Shown here: piece by piece, positions 23,244 through 29,201 of the stretch
Layout: each line of letters opens with the position of its first letter
Position numbering within the stretch: the stretch's first letter is position 1
From: an uncultured Desulfobacterium sp.
GTDB taxonomy: Bacteria > Desulfobacterota > Desulfobacteria > Desulfobacterales > Desulfobacteraceae
Assembly: GCA_937124525.1 (NCBI GenBank)
Contig: CAKZLA010000501.1
Location: forward strand, 1-29,201
Length of the DNA stretch: 29,201 nt
Direction: 5' to 3'
Notes under the pieces: model-generated
Databases searched by the model: none
Seen by the model: the letters and a program-made list of their open reading frames with translations, nothing else
Told to the model about the DNA's origin: nothing
Program-made: the position numbers and the translations under genes

Positions 23244-24403
23244 ACAGCCGTACAAGAGAAGTGACAGATGCCGTTGACGCGTCCCGGAAACAGACCACCC
23301 TCAGGGGCAGGGGGCCATGCGAGATTCCGGAAATCAGGGCAGAACAGATTGAACACCAGCTGGGGCTTGCGGTGGAACGGGTCATGGCTGAAGGTGCCCT
23401 TTATGATCCCAATATTGCATCCTGGGCCATTAAGCAGGCCCAGGGGGACCTCATTGAAGCTGTCTTTCTGGTGCGGATGTTTCGAAACACCCTGCCACTG
23501 TATGGTGATTCCCAGCCGGTGAATACTGAAAAAATGCAGATCATACGGCGAATATCAGGGATATTTAAAGATATTCCCGGCGGACAAATTCTTGGTCCCT
23601 CCTTTGACTCTGGATACCGGGTCCTTACCTTTGAACCCCATGGGGATGATCCCAAAGAAAAAACGCACCCACCGCGTTTTTCACCGGAAAATAAAAAAAT
23701 CGGTAGAGATGATATCCTCCATGTTTCCAAACGGTTCCAATCGTTACCCCGGGTGACAGATGTCCTGATAAGCCCCAAATGCCTGTCTCGAGTTCCAGAA
23801 CCCCTCATTGGCGAGCCTGTGGCAGACTTGACCCGGGAACCCTTCACCATGCCTGTAGATCGCTCTATCAGGCTCCAATCCCTTGCCCGGGGTGATGAAG
23901 GTTTCCTGTTAGGTTGCGCCGATTCACTGCAACGCAAAGGGGGGCAGTGCAGCCAGCCATTCATGGCTGAGATGAGGGTCGGGTATGTGGAGGTCTGCAT
24001 CACTCCTCCAGAGCTTGGGTTTAAAATTTCCATGGGCAAAATAAAACTCACCGAGTGTGTAATGGTCAACCGGGGCCGTAATGTCTCCCCTAAAAAAAAG
24101 GCAGTTCTGGAAAGGGGATACGGCCTTGTTTTTGGTCAAAACGAGCGAAAAGCCGTCTCCATTTCCCTGCTGGACCGCTCCTTTGAGGATGCGGGGGTAA
24201 AGGATCTGTCTTCCACTGAAAAGGCAGCCTGTCCGGGTTGTGATCAGGCCTTTGTCCTCCCCCACAGCGATACGGTGGAAACATCCGGATTTGTCCAGCA
24301 CCTGACTTTTCCCCAACACGTTGATTTTCATGCAGAATTGTCAGCCATGGGTTTTTCTGCCATTCCTGGCATATCAGATATCCCTGGGGATCCAGTGTCA
24401 TGA
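23240..24403 (+). CDS. phnI: C-P lyase core subunit PhnI, divergent
   Basis: PhnI supplies the nucleosidase activity that couples phosphonate to ribose triphosphate in the C-P lyase complex. The 387-residue product is longer than E. coli PhnI (354). Matching blocks: EIRAEQIEHQLGLAVERVMAEG, IKQAQGDLIEAVFLVRMFR, RRISGIFKDIPGGQILGPS, RLQSLARGDEGFLLG, ERGYGLVFGQNERKA and FVQHLTFPQHVDFHAEL. Two oddities: the near-invariant N-terminus (YVAVKGGE in E. coli) is replaced by NSRTREVT, and about 35 extra residues lie in the middle (around 135-185). The ATG overlaps the end of phnH and the stop overlaps phnJ, both as ATGA. It is recognisably PhnI but less conserved than phnG/H. Confidence 0.92.
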   Translation: MNSRTREVTDAVDASRKQTTLRGRGPCEIPEIRAEQIEHQLGLAVERVMAEGALYDPNIASWAIKQAQGDLIEAVFLVRMFRNTLPLYGDSQPVNTEKMQIIRRISGIFKDIPGGQILGPSFDSGYRVLTFEPHGDDPKEKTHPPRFSPENKKIGRDDILHVSKRFQSLPRVTDVLISPKCLSRVPEPLIGEPVADLTREPFTMPVDRSIRLQSLARGDEGFLLGCADSLQRKGGQCSQPFMAEMRVGYVEVCITPPELGFKISMGKIKLTECVMVNRGRNVSPKKKAVLERGYGLVFGQNERKAVSISLLDRSFEDAGVKDLSSTEKAACPGCDQAFVLPHSDTVETSGFVQHLTFPQHVDFHAELSAMGFSAIPGISDIPGDPVS

Positions 24404-25104
24404 CCTTGCCTTATCTGCCTCCATGCCCGGACATCCGGTCAAGAAAAAAAAATCGCAGGGCAATCCTGAAGGCTGTGGCCGTTCCCGGATACCAGGTACC
24501 CTTTGTGGCAAGAGCAATAGGCCTGCCCCGGGGATGGGGCACCGGTGCCATACAGATAACCGCGTCCCTCCTTGGGAAAAACGATATTCTCAAGGTAATT
24601 GACCAGGGAGATGACAATACCCTCAATGCCCTAAGTATAAAAGATTATTTTAAAAAAATCGCCGCTGTATACACCACGGAAAAAATTTCCCATGCCACCA
24701 TTATCCATACCCGTCACCGGATACCGGAGACAGAACTGTCAAAAAATCAGATCGTGGTATATCAGGTTTCCTGCCCAGAACCGTTGCAACGCATTGAACC
24801 GGACAGGTGCCGGGCGGCCCGCATGCATGCCTTTCAGGAGTATGAACCCATGTATGTAAAACTGTACGAGGAAATTGTCAGGAACAATGCCATGTTTTTC
24901 TCCTTTGATCATCCTGTCCTGGTCAACAACCGTTATCTGATGAGTCCATCCCCCATTCCCCCGTGGGACAACCCAAAACTTGATCAATCACCGGTCCTTC
25001 ACCTGTTTGGTGCCGGTCGGGAAAAAAGAGTCTACGCTGTTCCTCCCTTCACCAGTGTGAAAAGTCTTGATTTTGAAGATTTTCCCTTTAAACAAAAGAG
25101 ATGA
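24400..25104 (+). CDS. phnJ: C-P lyase PhnJ lacking the C-terminal cysteine-rich segment
   Basis: PhnJ is the radical-SAM enzyme that breaks the C-P bond; E. coli PhnJ has 281 residues. Here 234 remain. They align from RAILKAVAVPGYQVPF, which keeps the radical glycine (G30, E. coli G32), through GWGTGAIQITAS, TRHRIPETELSKNQIVVYQV, SPSPIPPWDNPKLD and LFGAGREKRVYAVPPFTSVKSLDFEDFPF. The protein then ends KQKR-stop. The missing tail normally holds the four essential cysteines (E. coli C241, C244, C266, C272) for the [4Fe-4S] cluster and thiyl radical. None is encoded in any frame of the next 200 bp, and phnK does not follow. This suggests an inactive or decaying lyase, or a partner that supplies the lost part. 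Confidence 0.88.
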   Translation: MTLPYLPPCPDIRSRKKNRRAILKAVAVPGYQVPFVARAIGLPRGWGTGAIQITASLLGKNDILKVIDQGDDNTLNALSIKDYFKKIAAVYTTEKISHATIIHTRHRIPETELSKNQIVVYQVSCPEPLQRIEPDRCRAARMHAFQEYEPMYVKLYEEIVRNNAMFFSFDHPVLVNNRYLMSPSPIPPWDNPKLDQSPVLHLFGAGREKRVYAVPPFTSVKSLDFEDFPFKQKR

Positions 25105-25366
25105 CCGGTGATGTGACATTTATGGATAACATCCCTCTTTAATTCATTCGGGTTCCCTCGCAATCTTCCGGTTTGTAGGACCCTCTGATTTTTGAAATTC
25201 TTTTTTAAAAAATCTCCGAAACCAATTCCGCCAGTTCCTGAAAAAGGGAAAGTCTTAAATATCCAAAACCCTCTCCTTTTTTCATAAAACCCTTCACGTT
25301 ATCCCGGATAATAGACTCAATATCTCTATGTTCCCATTGGTTCAACTTAACATGAGCGCGATAATT

Positions 25367-25448
25367 CTAACACGATCCTAACGTAAACCTAACAAGTTAC
25401 TGATTTGATTATAGATTCACTAACAAAATCCTAACGTTTATCTTGACG
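25367..25448 (+). promoter_or_regulatory. Two arrays of 11-bp direct repeats (PhoB/OmpR-type operator)
   Basis: CTAAC recurs at 25367, 25378 and 25389, then at 25420 and 25431, with a sixth degenerate unit CTTGAC at 25442. Within each array the spacing is exactly 11 bp. Such spacing is typical of tandem binding by winged-helix response regulators of the PhoB/OmpR family. The last unit overlaps the -35 of the promoter below, as in class II activation. The regulator is not encoded in the window. The remaining bases of 25105-25664 hold no gene I can support. Confidence 0.7.
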
Positions 25449-25471
25449 CATCGTATAAAGATTGATATCTT
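25443..25471 (+). promoter_or_regulatory. Promoter of the DUF5132/HMA2/P-ATPase genes
   Basis: TTGACG (25443-25448) and TATCTT (25466-25471) are separated by 17 bases. Transcription would begin near 25478, leaving a leader of about 185 bases before the first gene. The -10 is weak, which fits a promoter needing an activator at the adjoining repeats. Confidence 0.6.
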
Positions 25472-25664
25472 TCCGAAAGATGATCATCTTCTGGAACATC
25501 TCACCTCATATTTATTATGAATTATCCCAAGCACTTCCTGTGGGGAATACGACATTATCCCCGTGTGTTTATTTTGTTTCCGGATTGTTAACTATTATTG
25601 TTATTGGGTGGAAGAAGAAACTTATTTCCGCATTCCACTTCAAATCGACTTAAGGAGGTAGACA

Positions 25665-25958
25665 ATGAAATTCATCCCCAAAAGCATCACCCCCACCAAC
25701 CTGGCTATCGGCGCCGGCGTTATTGTACTGACACCCATCGTATTTCCCCTGCTGGGCAGCATTGCAAAACCCATATTCAAAGCAGTCATCAAAGGTACCC
25801 TGGTAACCTACGAGGGAACCCGGGTAGCCATAGCTGAGGCCAAGGAAGCAATCGAAGACATCACGGCCGAAGCCAAGGCGGAGATTGCCCAGGATGCTGC
25901 AGCAGAAATGGCAGCAGAAATGGCAGCAGCAACGGCAGCAGAAACGGCAGCACACTGA
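25665..25958 (+). CDS. Small DUF5132-like membrane-anchored protein
   Basis: The 97-residue protein has a hydrophobic, glycine/alanine-rich N-terminal segment (LAIGAGVIVLTPIVFPLLGSIAKPIFKAV is interrupted only by small polar residues), then a charged helix (YEGTRVAIAEAKEAIEDI) and an Ala/Glu-rich tail. This layout resembles the DUF5132 family, whose function is unknown; I base that on pattern memory, not a search. AAGGAGGT lies seven bases before the ATG, a near-perfect site implying strong translation. It heads the group with the HMA2-like gene and P-type ATPase, so an accessory or stabilising role for that transporter is a reasonable inference. Confidence 0.75.
   Translation: MKFIPKSITPTNLAIGAGVIVLTPIVFPLLGSIAKPIFKAVIKGTLVTYEGTRVAIAEAKEAIEDITAEAKAEIAQDAAAEMAAEMAAATAAETAAH
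25899..25946 (+). repeat. 12-bp coding tandem repeat, four units
   Basis: Units of the form GCAGCA-GAAATG run from 25899 to 25946 (four units, then a partial GCAGCA), giving A-A-E/A-M/T in the tail of the small protein. Such a repeat may vary in copy number between strains. Confidence 0.8.
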
Positions 25959-26112
25959 CACTTTCATTTTAAAACGGACGGTCCCGCGGTGCGCGAAAAT
26001 TGAAGCATCCACTTTTCAGGTTTTTTCCCTTTAACTGGGCGATATTGAAAAGCAGCAGCGACACTGCGGGTTTACCAATGCCGTAACACCATTATTTCCC
26101 ACGAGGCATGAT

Positions 26113-26646
26113 ATGACACCCAGAGCCACCATTGTCCATCGCATGGAACATCGGGTCCGCATCCGCATAGCGGGTGTGAAGAAGATGGGGGACGGTTATT
26201 TTCAACACATGGAGTCCATTTTGAAGCGGGCGTTTGACTACCAACACATTAGCGTATCCCCCACCACTGCCACTATTTTATTGGCCGATCCAGCCCTGGA
26301 CTTGGAAGCGGTGACTCTATACAGTCGGGAAATAGAGCTGTTTGATGTTAATACCCAGGGATCACCCTTTGAAAGCAGTGTGCTCAACCTTGCAGCCACC
26401 TTAGTGGACGGGATGGACAGCGGCATTCGCCGCATTACCGGCAACAGGCTGGAGATTGTCGGAACTGTTTTTCTTGTGCTGATTGTGCACGCCGTGCGGG
26501 AGCTGATACGGGGCAATCTTAAAACGCCGTCCTTGTTTACCGCATTGTGGATGGCATACACCCTCTATTATCGACAAAATAAAGCCGGAACTACCTGGAA
26601 TACTTCATGTCTCCCGATGGATAACGGCGGGGACTATTGTGAATGA
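26113..26646 (+). CDS. HMA2-like heavy-metal-associated-fold protein with one membrane helix
   Basis: The 177-residue protein begins ATIVHRMEHRVRIRI and continues with a ferredoxin-like alpha/beta pattern (MGDGYFQHMESILKRAF, HISVSPTTATILL) like HMA domains but without the CxxC metal pair, which fits the HMA2-type family found beside P-type ATPases. A hydrophobic helix follows (EIVGTVFLVLIVHAV, about residues 115-130), and then SLFTALWMAYTLYY, possibly a second one. GAGG precedes the ATG. The stop overlaps the ATPase start as ATGA, indicating translational coupling. It probably works with the ATPase, but its ligand is unknown. The last 20 residues, with two cysteines, have no obvious counterpart. 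Confidence 0.8.
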   Translation: MTPRATIVHRMEHRVRIRIAGVKKMGDGYFQHMESILKRAFDYQHISVSPTTATILLADPALDLEAVTLYSREIELFDVNTQGSPFESSVLNLAATLVDGMDSGIRRITGNRLEIVGTVFLVLIVHAVRELIRGNLKTPSLFTALWMAYTLYYRQNKAGTTWNTSCLPMDNGGDYCE

Positions 26647-29201
26647 TACCAAGACTATATAGCAGAAAAAAATCAGCCACCGGTATTACGGCAGTTCATA
26701 CCGATCTCCCCGGCCGGGGACGTTTCTTTGTCCCGGGACTGAGATATCGTCATGAATTCAAACAGGCCCTTGAAGGATTGACAAAGACCCGGGAGGACAT
26801 TTTCCTTTGCAGGGCCAGCACCGTCACCGGCAGGGTGCTTTTCCATTTTGACACCGCCATTGAATATACAAAAATTATCAGCATTATAAAAGAGGTCCGA
26901 AACTTGCTGCCCCAGCAGCCCCCTGTTGGAAAAGGCAAAAAAGCATCCGACGGACAAGCAAAAAAGGAATCCGTCGCCCGCAAGGTCATACAGTCCGTAT
27001 CCGTTTGCATGGGGGGAGGCATGGAAACTGTTCAGGATCATTGGCATGACAAATCTGCGGCTGAGGTTCTTGCCGTCTTTGACACCCATCCAGATGACGG
27101 ACTTTCACCGGAAGCCGTCATCCGCAGACACAAGGTTTACGGCGATAATGTACTGCCCCGGACCTCGTCTCGTTCCGGCCTGAAAATTTTCATGGAGCAG
27201 ATGAATTCTCTGCCGGTCTATTTGATGGGGGCGGCGGTCGGTGTTTCTCTGCTCACAGGCGGCATGCTGGATGCGGCCATCATCTTCGGGGTGGTAATTG
27301 CCAACGGGTTCATCGGGTATGCCACGGGAACCCGGGCTGAAAAAAACATTGATGCCCTCAACGATCTGGTCAATCACATGGCTGAGGTGGTGCGTGGGGG
27401 TAAACCCTTGTTCATCTCCGCCGAAGAAGTGGTTCCCGGAGACATGCTGCTGTTGAAGCCAGGTACCTATATTCCCGCCGACAGCCGGATCATCCAGGCA
27501 AGTCAGCTGACCATTGACGAATCCATGCTTACTGGAGAAAGCATGCCCGCCAAAAAACATGCCGCCACCATCGACGGTGCGGAGACGATTTTGGCCGACC
27601 GGAAAAATATGGCTTTCATGGGCACCTGTATCACCGGTGGTCAGGGAAAGGCCGTGGTGGTGGCCACCGGCGTCCATACGGAAATCGGTATCCTGAAAAA
27701 ATTACTCAACGACACCGACACCCCGGAAACCCCCATTGAACGCCAGCTGGATTCCATCGGCAACCAGCTTATCTGGGTGTGTGGCGCCATTTGTGCCGGG
27801 GTATTTGGGCTGGGATTGTTCCGGGGATTCGGTTTGCTTTATATGCTGCGCATGTCCATCTCCCTTGCTGCGGCGGCGGTGCCCGAAGGATTACCCGCCA
27901 TGGCCACCATTAATTTTGCCATTGGCATGAATCGTATGAAAAAGGATAATATCGTGGTGCGTCATTTACCAGCCGTGGAAACATTGGGAGCCGTGCAGAC
28001 CTTTTGTTTGGACAAGACCGGTACCCTGACCCGGAACCAGATGTGGGTGACCACGATATATGCCGCAGGCACCTGGTATGATATGGAAGGGGACGCACTG
28101 ATCTGCCGAAAGAACGACTCGTCCTTGGATTTTGACATCTGCCCCTGGGCGATGAAAGAAATTATCAATGTATGTGCGCTTTGTTGCGAAACCAAGATCA
28201 ACGGCACCTGCGCCGACGGTAGGCTGGATATCTCCGGCTCGGCCACGGAAAGCGCACTGACGGGATTTGTCAACGATACCGGCGTGGATGTAAAGAAAAT
28301 CCGCAAAGCCTCTCCCCTGGTGACCATTCACCACCGTTCGGAGCAGCGCCTTTTCATGAGCACTGTCCACGAAACGGAAAATACAAATGAGCATTTGGTC
28401 ATGGTCAAGGGAAGTCCCCTGGATGTCCTGGCCCGGTGTGAGAGTGTTATAATGGACAACCGGGAAACCGTCTTGACAGACCAATTGCGGAACCACATCA
28501 TTGCCGCCAACAGCAACATGGCCGAAGACGCACTGCGGGTTCTGGGACTGGCGTTTCGCCACATCAGTGCCGATGACACGGGGGAACCCGAAGAAAACAT
28601 GACCTGGCTGGGCCTGGTGGGCATGATGGATCCGCCCCGACCGGGAATTAAGCAATTGCTGGGCAGCCTGCACACCGCCGGGGTCCGCACGGTGATGATC
28701 ACCGGAGACCAGGAGATCAGTGCCTGCGCCATCGCCCGGCAGTTGAATCTGTCCCAGGGCGCTCCCTTGGAAATCATGGATGCCCGGGAACTCAATAGTC
28801 TGGATGAGGCTGCCCTTATTGAACGGGCCCCGGCCATTCATGTTTTTTCCCGGGTAACCCCTTCCCAGAAGTTAAAAATCGTCAAGGCCATCATGGCCTC
28901 GGGCCGGACCGTGGCCATGACCGGTGACGGCATCAACGACAGCCCCGCACTGAAAGCGGCCGACATCGGCATCGCCATGGGAGAAAGCGGTACCGACCTG
29001 GCACGGGATGTGGCCGACGTGGTACTGACCCGGGACAACCTCGAACTCATGGCAAAATCCCTGGCCGACGGACGGACTATTTTTCACAACATCAAAAAAT
29101 CGGTGCATTTTTCACTGGCCACCAACATCAGCGAGATTCAGCTGCTCATGACCGCCATTGCATTGGGATTGAATCCTCCCCTCACCGTTATTCAGCTGCT
29201 A
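26643..29201 (+). CDS. P-type cation-transporting ATPase with HMA-like N-terminus, 3' end outside window
   Basis: 853 residues are visible with no stop. Residues 15-95 form a degenerate HMA-like module (VHTDLPGRGRFFVPGLR) without CxxC, followed by a cation-ATPase N-terminal segment (GLSPEAVIRRHKVYGDNVLP). Catalytic marks: TGES (297-300) in the actuator domain, PEGLP (414-418) in the fourth membrane helix, the phosphorylated D457 in DKTGTLT, MVKGSPLDVL in the nucleotide domain, MITGDQ, and GDGINDSPAL (761-770). PEGLP rather than CPC points to the P2 (Ca2+/Mg2+/Na+-like) group, not the copper/zinc P1B group, despite the HMA-like N-terminus. The open frame ends in ALGLNPPLTVIQLL, near the fifth and sixth helices. 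Base composition is richer in GC than the upstream genes. Ion specificity is not readable. Confidence 0.93.
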   Translation, partial: MIPRLYSRKKSATGITAVHTDLPGRGRFFVPGLRYRHEFKQALEGLTKTREDIFLCRASTVTGRVLFHFDTAIEYTKIISIIKEVRNLLPQQPPVGKGKKASDGQAKKESVARKVIQSVSVCMGGGMETVQDHWHDKSAAEVLAVFDTHPDDGLSPEAVIRRHKVYGDNVLPRTSSRSGLKIFMEQMNSLPVYLMGAAVGVSLLTGGMLDAAIIFGVVIANGFIGYATGTRAEKNIDALNDLVNHMAEVVRGGKPLFISAEEVVPGDMLLLKPGTYIPADSRIIQASQLTIDESMLTGESMPAKKHAATIDGAETILADRKNMAFMGTCITGGQGKAVVVATGVHTEIGILKKLLNDTDTPETPIERQLDSIGNQLIWVCGAICAGVFGLGLFRGFGLLYMLRMSISLAAAAVPEGLPAMATINFAIGMNRMKKDNIVVRHLPAVETLGAVQTFCLDKTGTLTRNQMWVTTIYAAGTWYDMEGDALICRKNDSSLDFDICPWAMKEIINVCALCCETKINGTCADGRLDISGSATESALTGFVNDTGVDVKKIRKASPLVTIHHRSEQRLFMSTVHETENTNEHLVMVKGSPLDVLARCESVIMDNRETVLTDQLRNHIIAANSNMAEDALRVLGLAFRHISADDTGEPEENMTWLGLVGMMDPPRPGIKQLLGSLHTAGVRTVMITGDQEISACAIARQLNLSQGAPLEIMDARELNSLDEAALIERAPAIHVFSRVTPSQKLKIVKAIMASGRTVAMTGDGINDSPALKAADIGIAMGESGTDLARDVADVVLTRDNLELMAKSLADGRTIFHNIKKSVHFSLATNISEIQLLMTAIALGLNPPLTVIQLL

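Noticed and set aside
25480..25653. Possible 57-residue hydrophobic peptide in the leader before the DUF5132-like gene
   Set aside because: There is no clear ribosome site, its start coincides with the expected transcript start, and codon use is unremarkable. A leader peptide cannot be excluded but is not supported.
1..29201. CRISPR arrays, rRNA genes, complete insertion sequences or prophage genes
   Set aside because: No regularly spaced repeat array, rRNA segment, transposase or phage structural gene was seen on either strand.

Overview
The window looks like chromosomal DNA of an anaerobic, sulfate-reducing deltaproteobacterium of the Desulfobacterium/Desulfobacula kind. This is inferred from four things: an HdrD-type iron-sulfur protein with an apparent selenocysteine codon, an anaerobic CbiK cobaltochelatase, several methyl-accepting chemotaxis proteins, and a sigma-54 activator. 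No taxonomic marker gene is present.

Layout. (1) Positions 1-2437, minus strand: a promoter, a cobalamin riboswitch and an intrinsic terminator precede a strikingly short CobN-like protein and a BchI/ChlI-type chelatase ATPase that runs off the left edge. (2) 2440-6840: a repeat-bearing intergenic region, a chemoreceptor with a c-type-heme CxxCH sensor, a TPR-methyltransferase fusion and a stand-alone CULT (cereblon-type) domain protein. (3) 7052-8985: a second promoter, cobalamin riboswitch and terminator controlling cobO and probably cbiK. (4) 9161-9757: a 4-oxalocrotonate tautomerase homologue and a YccF membrane protein. (5) 14987-9798, minus strand: a compact polyamine operon, speA, carboxyspermidine dehydrogenase, nspC and speB, giving spermidine from arginine without S-adenosylmethionine decarboxylase. 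(6) 16715-15285, minus strand: a sigma-54-type promoter and an HdrD/TmcB-like protein whose frame is interrupted only by one UGA, followed by a SECIS-like hairpin. (7) 17002-22023, plus strand: a PAS/AAA+/Fis sigma-54 activator divergent from that gene, a degenerate-receiver/Ser-Thr-kinase fusion and a dCache chemoreceptor. (8) 22186-25104: phnG-phnH-phnI-phnJ of C-P lyase with four-base overlaps, but PhnJ stops before its cysteine-rich tail and no phnK follows. (9) 25367-29201: two arrays of 11-bp direct repeats abutting a promoter, then a DUF5132-like small protein, an HMA2-like membrane protein and a P-type ATPase cut by the right edge.

Themes. Two riboswitch-controlled loci deal with corrin metal chelation and adenosylation, and the shortened CobN sits beside a complete CbiK elsewhere in the window. 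Sensing and signalling genes cluster next to the selenoprotein electron carrier. The points most worth checking are the UGA/SECIS gene, the doubly shortened CobN, the cysteine-less PhnJ, the CULT protein and the HMA2/P-ATPase cassette with its 11-bp operator arrays. Small intergenic palindromes of a shared GGGTCAG-CTTG type are scattered through the window.
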